Assembly: GCA_900766895.1 (NCBI GenBank)
Contig: CAAFXF010000029.1
Coordinates: 1-15,981 of the forward strand
Length of the DNA: 15,981 nucleotides
DNA from: Clostridia bacterium
GTDB taxonomy: Bacteria > Bacillota > Clostridia > Oscillospirales > Acutalibacteraceae
Direction of reading: 5' to 3'
Numbering within the stretch: the stretch's first letter is position 1; each line of letters starts with the position of its first letter. A program made the position numbers and the translations under genes. Positions 1 through 6,734 of this stretch are shown here, piece by piece. Below the pieces are notes generated by a model that saw only the letters and a list, made by a program, of their open reading frames with translations, was not told the DNA's origin and did no database searches.

Positions 1-19
1 ACGTGTGCTCTTCCGATCT
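1..19 (+). other. residual Illumina TruSeq adapter at contig end
   Basis: The first 19 bases, ACGTGTGCTCTTCCGATCT, are identical to the 3' end of the standard TruSeq read-2/index adapter, recognised from memory. They are not genomic. They sit exactly at the start of the window and interrupt the reading frame of the partial gene that follows, so the contig ends here and base 20 is the first trustworthy base. Confidence 0.95.
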
Positions 20-135
20 GCTATCGTTGCCATTGGCTGTTTGTTTTCAAGGGCATACACAATTATGGCAACAAACATACACAGCAATATTGCCGAATAA
101 TACACCCATTCGTTTGAAGTAAATAAATATGCCAT
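20..135 (-). CDS. N-terminal fragment of an unrecognised membrane protein
   Basis: An open frame starts with ATG at 135-133, directly after the TAA of the transketolase C-terminal subunit gene (TAAATG). It runs about 38 codons to the adapter junction without a stop. The readable protein begins MAYLFTSNEWVYYSA and continues into a hydrophobic stretch at about residues 10-27, which looks like a first membrane segment, followed by a polar turn (ENKQ). No good Shine-Dalgarno sequence lies at the right distance; AAGGAAA is about 13 bases upstream, so translation may be coupled to the preceding gene. From its place at the end of a surface-polysaccharide-type operon it could be a flippase, polymerase or similar transporter, but this is inference and the fragment is too short to assign. 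Confidence 0.55.
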
Positions 136-1074
136 TTATCTTACTGTTTCCTTAACCTTTTTAACAATATCCTGTGCAGTCATACCATACTGTGCACGAA
201 GATATTTTTGATTTCCTACCTTTGAACAATATTCGTCGTTCAAGCCGATTTTAATTAATCTGACATTTTCATCGGAATCGGTAATTACCTCTGATACAGC
301 ACTTGCAAAGCCACCGATAACATTATGCTCTTCAACCGTCACTATGTAATCAAATCTATTTGCACAATCAAGTATAACATCCTTATCAATCGGCTTTACC
401 GTATGGAACGAATATTCCTCAACACCGATTCCCTCTTCTTCAAGGATTTTTGCGGCATCGGTTGCCTCGTCAAGAATTGCACCTGTTGAAAACAATGCAA
501 TATTCTTATTGCAATCCGCTTTTGCTTCTTGAAGTTTTATTGCCTTGCCGATTTGAAAATTTTCAATTTTACCGTGAACTCTTTTTTCTCCGCCTCTGCC
601 AAGACGAAGATATACAGTTCCCGGAATGTGAGCAATAGCCCTTGTAGCCTCTGCCGCTTCAACTAAATCACCGGGACAGACAACAGTTACATCAGGCAGT
701 GCTCTTAAAATTGCAATGTCCTCTGTCGCCTGATGACTCATTCCAAGCGAGCCATACACAAAACCTCCGCCGACACATACAATCTTGACATTTGCGTGAG
801 GATAAGCGCAATCATTTCTGATCTGCTCAATGCACCTCAGCGTAGGAAAATTGCCGATTGAATATGTAAACACTGTTTTACCGCAAAGAGCCATACCTGC
901 TGCAACGCCTGTCATATTTTGCTCTGCTATACCTGCATTGGTAAACTGATTTGGCAGCTGTTCAAAATACGGCTTGAGCACACCAAAGCCAAGATCTCCT
1001 GTTACAAGCTCAATGTTTTTATCTTTCTTTGCTTCTTCAATGAGGGTTTTTACAAATGTATCTCTCATAATCAT
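136..1074 (-). CDS. transketolase, C-terminal subunit (split type)
   Basis: This is the second half of a two-subunit transketolase, which moves two-carbon ketol units between sugar phosphates using thiamine diphosphate. The 312-residue protein holds the pyrimidine-binding domain, with the conserved glutamate in AGIAEQNM (about E51), and a C-terminal transketolase domain (about residues 185-305). It overlaps the N-terminal subunit gene by four bases (ATGA), so the two are translated together and probably form one enzyme. The Shine-Dalgarno AAGGAGGG is only four bases from the first ATG and ten from a second in-frame ATG at 1068. The true start could be the latter (MRDTFVK), which shortens the protein by two residues. 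Split transketolases with this domain division are common in Firmicutes and archaea, so this is not a frameshift. Its likely role here is to shape a sugar precursor for the neighbouring glycan genes. Confidence 0.9.
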   Translation of the reverse strand: MIMRDTFVKTLIEEAKKDKNIELVTGDLGFGVLKPYFEQLPNQFTNAGIAEQNMTGVAAGMALCGKTVFTYSIGNFPTLRCIEQIRNDCAYPHANVKIVCVGGGFVYGSLGMSHQATEDIAILRALPDVTVVCPGDLVEAAEATRAIAHIPGTVYLRLGRGGEKRVHGKIENFQIGKAIKLQEAKADCNKNIALFSTGAILDEATDAAKILEEEGIGVEEYSFHTVKPIDKDVILDCANRFDYIVTVEEHNVIGGFASAVSEVITDSDENVRLIKIGLNDEYCSKVGNQKYLRAQYGMTAQDIVKKVKETVR

Positions 1075-2009
1075 TTGCCCTCCTTTTGCCAGGTCGGATG
1101 CCAGGTGGCAGTAGTTGTATGGTCGTTATAAATATCTGCGTCGTACGGCACGGGAGTAGGATTATCCACTCCGTTTGGAGTATATATATCCTCTGCTCCC
1201 TCCGGCTTAATTCTGTGAAGCTCATTAACTGCCAAATCGTATTCCCATCCGTCGTGCGGAAAACGATAATGCCACAAAATATCATTTTCCATAAAAGGAA
1301 TTCCGTAGCCCTTTACCGTATTTGCAATAATAACCTTTGGTTTATTATTGTCAAATTTCTTTGCAAAGGCTTTTTTCAATTCGGCGTGATTGTTGCCGTC
1401 AATGCTGACAACGTTCCAACCAAACGATTCCCACTTTGCTTCAAAGTTGCCCAAATCCAAGGTCTTATCGCAAAAATCCATGCTTTGCATTTTGTTATGG
1501 TCAACAACAGCGGTAATGTTTTTTACATCAAAATGATTTGCAAACAATGCCGACTCCCACACAGAGCCCTCGTCACATTCGCCGTCTCCGAGAACAACAT
1601 AAACCTTGTAATCCTTATGGCTTTTCAATCCTGCATACGCCATACCCACACCGACGGAAAGTCCGTGCCCGAGCGAGCCTGTTGACAAATCAACACCCGG
1701 TACATAATGAGATACGTGACCCGAAAGTCTACTGCCGTTTTGGTAATGAGTTACTAACTCTGCCACATCAAAGAAGCCCGATTCGGCAAGTGCCGCGTAA
1801 ACAGCCGCACCGGCATGACCCTTTGACAAAATAAATCTATCTCTATTTTCGTCATCGGGATTTTTAGGATCAACCCTTAAAACATCGTTATACAAAACTG
1901 CCATAATATCGGCAACACTTAATATTGCACCAAGGTGTGAGCCACCCGATAAATGCGTCATTTCAACGCCATGTCGTCTAATTTTCCACGCTAACTGTTC
2001 ACTGGTCAT
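1071..2009 (-). CDS. transketolase, N-terminal subunit (split type)
   Basis: This is the thiamine-diphosphate-binding half of the two-subunit transketolase. The diphosphate/Mg motif GDGE is at residues 141-144, with the closing asparagine near N172 (VVDHNKMQ). The conserved histidine segments KGHAG (about 63-67) and GSLGHGLS (about 111-118) are also visible. At 312 residues it has the normal length for the separate N-terminal subunit. Start: ATG at 2009, with GGAG seven bases upstream lying inside the last codons of the preceding GT14 remnant. This means translation of the remnant could help load ribosomes here. The stop overlaps the start of the C-terminal subunit gene. Substrate preference cannot be read from the sequence. 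Confidence 0.92.
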   Translation of the reverse strand: MTSEQLAWKIRRHGVEMTHLSGGSHLGAILSVADIMAVLYNDVLRVDPKNPDDENRDRFILSKGHAGAAVYAALAESGFFDVAELVTHYQNGSRLSGHVSHYVPGVDLSTGSLGHGLSVGVGMAYAGLKSHKDYKVYVVLGDGECDEGSVWESALFANHFDVKNITAVVDHNKMQSMDFCDKTLDLGNFEAKWESFGWNVVSIDGNNHAELKKAFAKKFDNNKPKVIIANTVKGYGIPFMENDILWHYRFPHDGWEYDLAVNELHRIKPEGAEDIYTPNGVDNPTPVPYDADIYNDHTTTATWHPTWQKEGK

Positions 2010-2013
2010 TATT

Positions 2014-2208
2014 TCACTCCGCCATTACATAATCATATATTTTTTTAACGATTTCAAAATTAACATTCTCATCAAACTTTCTTGCGAATAAATATGGGCT
2101 GTCCATCAGTAATTTGAAATCATTATACTCGGTGTCCAATGACTTCAAAAGCAACTTTAATATATTCCAATTATTATGAGCCATAATCAAATATGCATGT
2201 TTATTCAT
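2014..2208 (-). pseudogene. internally deleted GT14 (core-2/I-branching type) glycosyltransferase remnant
   Basis: The 64-residue open frame looks like the two ends of a bacterial GT14 glycosyltransferase joined in frame. Residues 1-29 (start NKHAYLIMAHNNWNIL, then LLKSLDTEYND) match the family's N-terminal strand-helix that opens the sugar-nucleotide fold. Residues 30-64, with SPYLFARKFDE followed by a helix, match the family's C-terminal end. Family members are about 270-300 residues, so roughly 230 central residues, including the catalytic core, are missing. This rests on motif memory, not alignment. The frame is open, has a plausible Shine-Dalgarno (CGGAG, ten bases before ATG) and ends four bases before the transketolase start, carrying that gene's ribosome binding site. 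It cannot be an active transferase. It may persist because its reading frame keeps the operon translated. Confidence 0.7.
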
Positions 2209-2228
2209 AATAACAATGCTCCGAAAAA

Positions 2229-3170
2229 TTATTTTGATATTTCATCCAATGTGTTTATTTCTTCCTGTGTTAATTTCCAGCCAAAAGCCTCTGTGTTGGC
2301 TAAAAGCTGTGCCGGTCTTTTTACGCCTGCCAACACAACGGAATTTTCAATATAATCAAGAATAAATCTTATTGCTACCGACGAAACGCTTGTATTATGT
2401 GAGTCTGCAATATCACGCATAGCCTCAACTATTTCAAGGTTTTTCTTTAGCTTTTCGCCGTGAAAATTAACGTAAATATCTCTTGAGCGTCTGTCATCAG
2501 GGCCAAAGCTTGTATTTTCAAGGTTATATTTTCCTGTCAAAATACCTTGACCGAGACTGCCCCAAGTAAGAGGCGACAGATTATAATTATCTCTAAAATC
2601 AATGATATCCTTTTCATTTTTTCTGCAAGCAAGGCTGTATTCGTCCTGAAAGCATACAAATTTATCTTTGAGCTGAATAAGCTCTGCCTTGTCATTTTCA
2701 TAAATATTTGAAAGAGCAAAATATCTAATTTTTCCTTGCTTTTGCAAATATTCCAATGTGTCAACTACCTCTGCAAGTGGTGTCTTTCCGTCTCTGTAAT
2801 GAATTGTATAAAGGTCAATGTAATCTGTTTGAAGCCTTTTCAGCGAGCCCTCGCAGGCATCAATGATATATTCCCTGCTGTTATCGTAGAAGGTAGCTTG
2901 TCCTGCCTTTGCGTGAACACCGAATTTATCGCTGATGATAACATCCTGTCTTTTGTTGCCCAAGGCCTTGCCGAGAGTGATTTCGGACTGTCCCAAGCCG
3001 TAGGTTTCGGCCGTATCAAAAAAGGTTACTCCCTGCTCCAAGGCGGTATGCACGGCATCAATAAGCTCCTGCTCCTGAACATTACCCCAGCCGTAGCCGC
3101 CCATAGGACAACCACCCATACAAAAACGGGATACAGTTAAATCCGAATTTTTAAGTGTAATGTATTCCAT
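2229..3170 (-). CDS. aldo/keto reductase
   Basis: A 313-residue member of the NADPH-dependent aldo/keto reductase superfamily, a cytoplasmic (alpha/beta)8 barrel that reduces carbonyls to alcohols. The catalytic tetrad is visible: D52 and Y57 in DTAETYG, K82 in SDKFG and H124 in YTIHYRDG. I start it at ATG 3170, one base after the stop of the upstream sugar transferase (TAGTATG), with AGAGG five bases before. A longer frame from 3200 would overlap the upstream gene without a ribosome site. Such enzymes occur in polysaccharide loci, where they may reduce a keto-sugar, but the substrate cannot be assigned. It is cotranscribed with the sugar transferase and the transketolase genes. Confidence 0.9.
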   Translation of the reverse strand: MEYITLKNSDLTVSRFCMGGCPMGGYGWGNVQEQELIDAVHTALEQGVTFFDTAETYGLGQSEITLGKALGNKRQDVIISDKFGVHAKAGQATFYDNSREYIIDACEGSLKRLQTDYIDLYTIHYRDGKTPLAEVVDTLEYLQKQGKIRYFALSNIYENDKAELIQLKDKFVCFQDEYSLACRKNEKDIIDFRDNYNLSPLTWGSLGQGILTGKYNLENTSFGPDDRRSRDIYVNFHGEKLKKNLEIVEAMRDIADSHNTSVSSVAIRFILDYIENSVVLAGVKRPAQLLANTEAFGWKLTQEEINTLDEISK

Positions 3171-3171
3171 A

Positions 3172-3885
3172 CTAACCTCTGTGTTCTTTATTGAATACAA
3201 AGCCCAACGCCTTGTTTATTACATCAAACACTGTTTTGAAGAAAATTTTTATATCGATTGAAAATGAAACCTCGGCTGCATATTTTACTCTTAATGCGTT
3301 CTTGTTTTTAAGAACATATTTTTCGTACATTTCGTCTGCATTTTCTCCGCCGACAATTTCATCAAGGTTTATAAAAATATCGGAGCTAAAATCGGTAATA
3401 CCCGGTCTAACCTCAAATATGTATTTCTCAACGCCCTCATATTTTTCGGTATACTGCAACAATTCAGGTCTCGGACCTATAAAGCTCATTTCTCCGCGAA
3501 GAATATTGAATAAATTTGCAAACTCATCAATTTTTGTTTTACGCAAAATATTGCCTATTTTTGTAATTCTGTTATCGTTAAGAGCAGTTGTTCCTCCGCC
3601 GATTTTATCTGCATTTTTTACCATGCTTCTGAATTTATATATCTTAAACGGCTTGTTTTTATATCCGCCGCGCTCTGCACGATAAAAGACCGGAAAGCCA
3701 TCGTCAATAACAATCAACAATCCAACTACCACAAAAACCGGTAAAAGAATTACTGTCAGCAAAAGTGCAAGTACAAAATCAATAGTTCTTTTTACGGTGC
3801 GGTTATAAAATGATTTATAGCCGGTTATTTCCTCCTCCGCAAGTAATTCAATTTTTAACTGCTTAATTTCCTCAACAGTTGTCAT
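3172..3885 (-). CDS. initiating sugar-phosphate transferase (polyprenyl-phosphate type)
   Basis: This 237-residue membrane protein belongs to the bacterial sugar transferase family (ExoY/WbaP/EpsL-type). That family loads the first sugar phosphate onto undecaprenyl phosphate at the cytoplasmic face to begin a surface polysaccharide or glycan. One hydrophobic segment (about residues 33-57) is followed by the family blocks VFYRAERGG, KPFKIYKFRSM, KTKIDEFANLFNILRG and MSFIGPRPE. The length fits the short, single-domain class that lacks an N-terminal CoA-binding-like region. I choose ATG at 3885 because GGGAG lies five bases upstream; the frame extends four codons to a TTG, but that would place the ribosome site inside the gene. 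It is the first gene of its operon, about 65 bases after the promoter's expected start site. Confidence 0.9.
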   Translation of the reverse strand: MTTVEEIKQLKIELLAEEEITGYKSFYNRTVKRTIDFVLALLLTVILLPVFVVVGLLIVIDDGFPVFYRAERGGYKNKPFKIYKFRSMVKNADKIGGGTTALNDNRITKIGNILRKTKIDEFANLFNILRGEMSFIGPRPELLQYTEKYEGVEKYIFEVRPGITDFSSDIFINLDEIVGGENADEMYEKYVLKNKNALRVKYAAEVSFSIDIKIFFKTVFDVINKALGFVFNKEHRG

Positions 3886-3957
3886 ATATTCTCCCAAATA
3901 TTCAAATTCAAAAATCCATTATTTTGTTCCAAAACGCATTACTCCACGTTACCCGTT

Positions 3958-3987
3958 ATTATACAACATTTATTAACAATTCGTCAA
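3958..3987 (-). promoter_or_regulatory. sigma-A-type promoter for the polysaccharide operon
   Basis: On the minus strand TTGACG (3987-3982) is followed after 18 bases by a perfect TATAAT (3963-3958). It lies between the spoVAD terminator and the sugar transferase start, in strongly AT-rich DNA, and is the best promoter match in that gap. The expected start site is near 3951. Confidence 0.8.
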
Positions 3988-4035
3988 TAAATATGCTCTA
4001 TTTATAATAATAAATTTATATATTTTGTTAAAGCA

Positions 4036-4066
4036 ATAAAAATGAAGCTGTGCATTTGACAGCTTC
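4036..4066 (-). terminator. intrinsic terminator after spoVAD
   Basis: A perfect 8-base stem, GAAGCTGT (4044-4051) against ACAGCTTC (4059-4066), has a 7-base loop. On the minus strand it is followed by CATTTTTATT, a usable U-tract. It lies 25 bases after the spoVAD stop. Confidence 0.8.
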
Positions 4067-4090
4067 GATAAAATTATTTTATTAACAGCG

Positions 4091-5116
4091 CTAACTTTCC
4101 AAAAGCACTGCATGTGCTATTCCGGGAATGGTTTGTCCCTGCTTTGTTGAGGTTGGTGACATCAATGCACCCGTGGCGACAAACAATACCTTTTTCAAGC
4201 TACCGTTCTTCATATTTTTTATGATGTGAGAGCACAGCACGCTCGCAGAGCAGCCGCAACCCGAGCCCCCGGAATTAACATCCTGTCCCTCAAGGTCATA
4301 AATCATCAAGCCGCAGTCCTTATGCACAGGGCAGATGTTTATGCCGTATTCTCTCTCAAGAAGCTCGTACAAAAGCCGGGTACCCGTAAATCCCAAGTCA
4401 CCCGTTAGTATCAAATCATAATCTTCAGGAGTGGTGTTTGTATCGTGCAAAACCTCCGATATGGTCCTTGCTGCCGCCGGTGCCATTGCCGCACCCATAT
4501 TATTGGCATCTGTAATTCCAAGGTCTGTAATTGTGCCGATGTGAACTGCACAAATTTTTACTGCATCGGGCTCTTTACTAAGGTCTGCGTTGCCTGAATT
4601 TTTAAGCACCATACTGCCCGCACCCGTAACGGTCCATTGTGCCGTGGGCGTACGTTGACCTCCGTATTCAAGAGGAAAGCGAAACTGTCTTTCGCTTGAT
4701 GCAAAATGACTTGATGCGCCCACAACGCACAAATCAGCACCCGCCGTCAAAAGCAACGATGCATTGCACATCGTAAGTGCCATTGTTGAGCAGGCTCCGT
4801 ACATACCCAAAAACGGAATACCGAAATCCATAACAGCGAAGCAGGAGCCGGTACACTGATCAAGCAGGTCGCCTGCCAAAATAAAATCTATATCCTGCTC
4901 CTGTACTCCTGATTTTGAAATGGCTAATTGAATCGCCTGCTTGAGCATTGCAGATTCGGCAAGCTCATAGCTATCCTGCCCCATAGCAGTATCCTCAAAC
5001 ACCACGTCAAAATCCTGTGCAAGAGGCCCCTCGCCCTCCTTTTTTCCTGCAACTCCGGCAGCACCGAGGATTATTACGGGATTATCAAGAATATATGTTT
5101 TTCCTAATTTTTGCAT
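4091..5116 (-). CDS. spoVAD: stage V sporulation protein AD
   Basis: SpoVAD is part of the SpoVA complex that moves dipicolinic acid into the developing spore; it is the soluble subunit that binds the compound on a thiolase-like fold. The 341-residue protein has the family's opening (YILDNPVIILGAAGVAG), the block GDLLDQCTGS (about 82-91), and the GMYGACSTM segment with a cysteine (C109) where thiolases carry their nucleophile. The length is normal. The usual partners spoVAC and spoVAE do not flank it: a DUF218 gene lies upstream and a terminator directly downstream. The start at 5116 has GAGG seven bases before the ATG, but those bases form one arm of a hairpin (separate entry), which may control translation. 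A beta-ketoacyl synthase was considered, but the sequence blocks are those of SpoVAD. Confidence 0.95.
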   Translation of the reverse strand: MQKLGKTYILDNPVIILGAAGVAGKKEGEGPLAQDFDVVFEDTAMGQDSYELAESAMLKQAIQLAISKSGVQEQDIDFILAGDLLDQCTGSCFAVMDFGIPFLGMYGACSTMALTMCNASLLLTAGADLCVVGASSHFASSERQFRFPLEYGGQRTPTAQWTVTGAGSMVLKNSGNADLSKEPDAVKICAVHIGTITDLGITDANNMGAAMAPAAARTISEVLHDTNTTPEDYDLILTGDLGFTGTRLLYELLEREYGINICPVHKDCGLMIYDLEGQDVNSGGSGCGCSASVLCSHIIKNMKNGSLKKVLFVATGALMSPTSTKQGQTIPGIAHAVLLES

Positions 5117-5146
5117 AAAAACACCTCGGCATTATTTTTGCCGAGG
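5117..5146 (-). promoter_or_regulatory. hairpin overlapping the spoVAD ribosome binding site
   Basis: On the minus strand CCTCGGC (5146-5140) pairs with GCCGAGG (5130-5124) across a 9-base A/T loop, then TGTTTTT runs straight into the ATG at 5116. The GAGG of the downstream arm is the only Shine-Dalgarno candidate for spoVAD. The structure can therefore act as a terminator for the upstream DUF218 gene, as a block on spoVAD translation in read-through transcripts, or as both. Confidence 0.65.
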
Positions 5147-5191
5147 CCACGGGAATTTATGTATATACAAGCAACCATTTATTTTTTAGTT

Positions 5192-5971
5192 TTAATTTAA
5201 GAAAATTTGATACACCACTGCAAAAACCTCTCTTGTTGCAAACGGCATATAACCGTTCCAAGGTGTTTTACTTGGGTACGAATATGCCTTTATTCCGCAT
5301 CTTTTTGCAAATTCGTATGCTCTGTATTCATGAAAGTCATTGGTGACAACGGTAATTTCATCAATACCAACGCCCATATCGTTGAGCATGGCTACGGAAT
5401 TTTCAAAATTTTCTTTTGTTGAAGTTGATTTTTCCTCAAGCAGTAATCTTGACGGCTCAATGCCCATTTGAGTAAGAGCATTATACATACATCTTGCCTC
5501 GGATATATCCTCGCCGTTGCCTTGCCCGCCACTCAAAACTGCAGTCGCCTCGGGGTACTTATTCAAATACTCGTATGCCTTATTTATTCTTTTGCTAAGA
5601 AATATGCCTGGTCTGTCTCCACGCACCATACAACCGAGAACAATTACATAATCCGTTTGCTTTTCGTTTGCTGTGCTGTGTTTGGCAACATTGGCAAAGG
5701 CAAAGCCTCCCACACCTATACCCAATGCAAGCACAGTGCAGATAACAGAGGTTGCAATTTTGCCTGCTTTCTTTTGATTAAAGCTTTTGACAGACTTGTT
5801 TACAGGCTCAAAAAGCAGTGCATACAAAGTTAGTACAACCGCAAAGCCAAGACCGGTCAGTACGCCTATATTGAGTTCTCCGGTTGTAACAAGCGGTCCT
5901 ATATATAACAACGCAACAATCATTGCAAGCAAAATCAGAATTACTCTTATCAAAACAGATTTTGATTTCAT
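5192..5971 (-). CDS. DUF218 (YdcF/SanA-like) membrane protein
   Basis: A 259-residue protein with hydrophobic segments at about residues 6-26, 36-54 and 74-94, followed by a DUF218 domain at about 107-250. Family signatures are visible: YVIVLGCMVRGDRPG, VLSGGQGNGEDISEA with its acidic residues, the helix SARCMYNAL-type region after it, and a late VVTNDFHEYRA segment. YdcF and SanA relatives are linked to envelope integrity and have no settled enzymatic role. The topology suggests the domain lies on the outer face, but that is inference. GGGGTG six bases before ATG 5971 supports the start. I see no convincing promoter in the AT-rich gap upstream, which follows the rplT terminator. Its 3' end lies 45 bases before the hairpin in front of spoVAD. 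Confidence 0.82.
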   Translation of the reverse strand: MKSKSVLIRVILILLAMIVALLYIGPLVTTGELNIGVLTGLGFAVVLTLYALLFEPVNKSVKSFNQKKAGKIATSVICTVLALGIGVGGFAFANVAKHSTANEKQTDYVIVLGCMVRGDRPGIFLSKRINKAYEYLNKYPEATAVLSGGQGNGEDISEARCMYNALTQMGIEPSRLLLEEKSTSTKENFENSVAMLNDMGVGIDEITVVTNDFHEYRAYEFAKRCGIKAYSYPSKTPWNGYMPFATREVFAVVYQIFLN

Positions 5972-6059
5972 TTAATCACCCCAAATTATGTTAACAAATA
6001 AAAATTAACTATCGGCAAATATATTATAAATAAATAGTAAAGAAAAAGGTGAAAAATGT

Positions 6060-6087
6060 AAAAAGCTCCCCTTATTTCAAGGGGAGC
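6060..6087 (-). terminator. intrinsic terminator of the infC-rpmI-rplT operon
   Basis: A perfect 9-base GC-rich stem, GCTCCCCTT (6065-6073) with AAGGGGAGC (6079-6087) and a 5-base loop, is followed on the minus strand by TTTTT. It lies about 50 bases past the rplT stop. Nearly the same hairpin recurs at 15077-15099. Confidence 0.9.
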
Positions 6088-6134
6088 CGAGAATAATCAC
6101 ATATTATGCAGTTTGAACTGCCTTCAAATTCTTA

Positions 6135-6488
6135 TTAAAGAGCAGCCTTTGCAGCCTCTACAAGTGTTGCGAAGCCTGCAGGATCTGCGATTGCGATCTC
6201 TGAAAGCATCTTTCTGTTAAGGTCGATGCCTGCCTTCTTAAGACCGTTCATAAATGTTGAATAGTTCATACCGTTCATCTTTGCTGCTGCAGAGATACGT
6301 GTAATCCAAATTCTTCTGAAATCTCTCTTCTTCTGCTTTCTGCCGATATATGCGTACTGACCGCTCTTCATTACTGCCTGCTTTGCAGTCTTGAACAAAG
6401 CGTGCTTTGATCCATAGTAGCCCTTAGCTACTTTTAATACTTTCTTTCTTCTTTTACGAGTCGCCATAGCGCCTTTAATTCTTGCCAT
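6135..6488 (-). CDS. rplT: 50S ribosomal protein L20 (bL20)
   Basis: bL20 binds 23S rRNA early in large-subunit assembly. In Bacillus it also represses its own operon through the infC leader. The 117-residue protein begins MARIKGAMATRKRRKK, is strongly basic, and carries the family blocks KGYYGSKH and RDFRRIWITRI. The length is normal. The frame is open for another 26 codons upstream to 6566, but the ATG at 6488 has GGAGGT eight bases before it and matches the family N-terminus, so I use that. The upstream stop of rpmI is 25 bases away. It is the last gene of the operon. Confidence 0.97.
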   Translation of the reverse strand: MARIKGAMATRKRRKKVLKVAKGYYGSKHALFKTAKQAVMKSGQYAYIGRKQKKRDFRRIWITRISAAAKMNGMNYSTFMNGLKKAGIDLNRKMLSEIAIADPAGFATLVEAAKAAL

Positions 6489-6513
6489 TGTAAAATACCT
6501 CCGTAAGTTCTTC

Positions 6514-6711
6514 TTATTTATAAGGAACAAGTCTCTTGCACTGCTTCTGGTTTGTAACATCTGCAACTGCTGTCTTGCGAAGATTTCTCTTACGCTTTGT
6601 TGTCTTCTTGGTAAGGATGTGAGAGGTGTAAGCGTGAGCTCTCTTTACCTTGCCGCTCTTTGTTGTCTTAAAACGTTTTTTAGCGCCGCTGTGTGTCTTA
6701 ATTTTTGGCAT
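6514..6711 (-). CDS. rpmI: 50S ribosomal protein L35 (bL35)
   Basis: A 65-residue, highly basic protein beginning MPKIKTHSGAKKRFK, the invariant start of bL35, and ending in the usual KRLVPYK. It belongs to the large ribosomal subunit. The length is normal. GGAGGT seven bases before the ATG supports the start. It lies 23 bases after infC and 25 before rplT, the standard bacterial order. Confidence 0.97.
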   Translation of the reverse strand: MPKIKTHSGAKKRFKTTKSGKVKRAHAYTSHILTKKTTKRKRNLRKTAVADVTNQKQCKRLVPYK

Positions 6712-6734
6712 AACTATTACCTCCGTTAAATTAA

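Noticed and set aside
1086..1685. 199-codon open frame on the plus strand
   Set aside because: It lies wholly antisense to the well-supported transketolase N-terminal subunit, its translation has no recognisable domain, and I saw no reason to prefer it. The same holds for the other plus-strand frames over iolD, iolG, lepB and the GH36-like gene.
136..2009. Two adjacent transketolase genes as a frameshifted single gene
   Set aside because: Each half has the domain limits of known separate subunits, the second has its own Shine-Dalgarno sequence, and the ATGA overlap is typical of coupled genes.
5155..5184. Sigma-G promoter upstream of spoVAD
   Set aside because: AAATA and CATAAAT at 18-base spacing deviate from the consensus in both boxes. 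It is too weak to list as a feature.
5998..6056. Promoter for the DUF218 gene
   Set aside because: A TATAAT occurs in the AT-rich gap, but no acceptable -35 box lies at 16-18 bases. In such AT-rich DNA one box alone is not evidence.
6489..6566. 26-codon N-terminal extension of rplT
   Set aside because: It overlaps rpmI, lacks a ribosome site and is absent from the L20 family; the internal ATG at 6488 has a perfect Shine-Dalgarno sequence.
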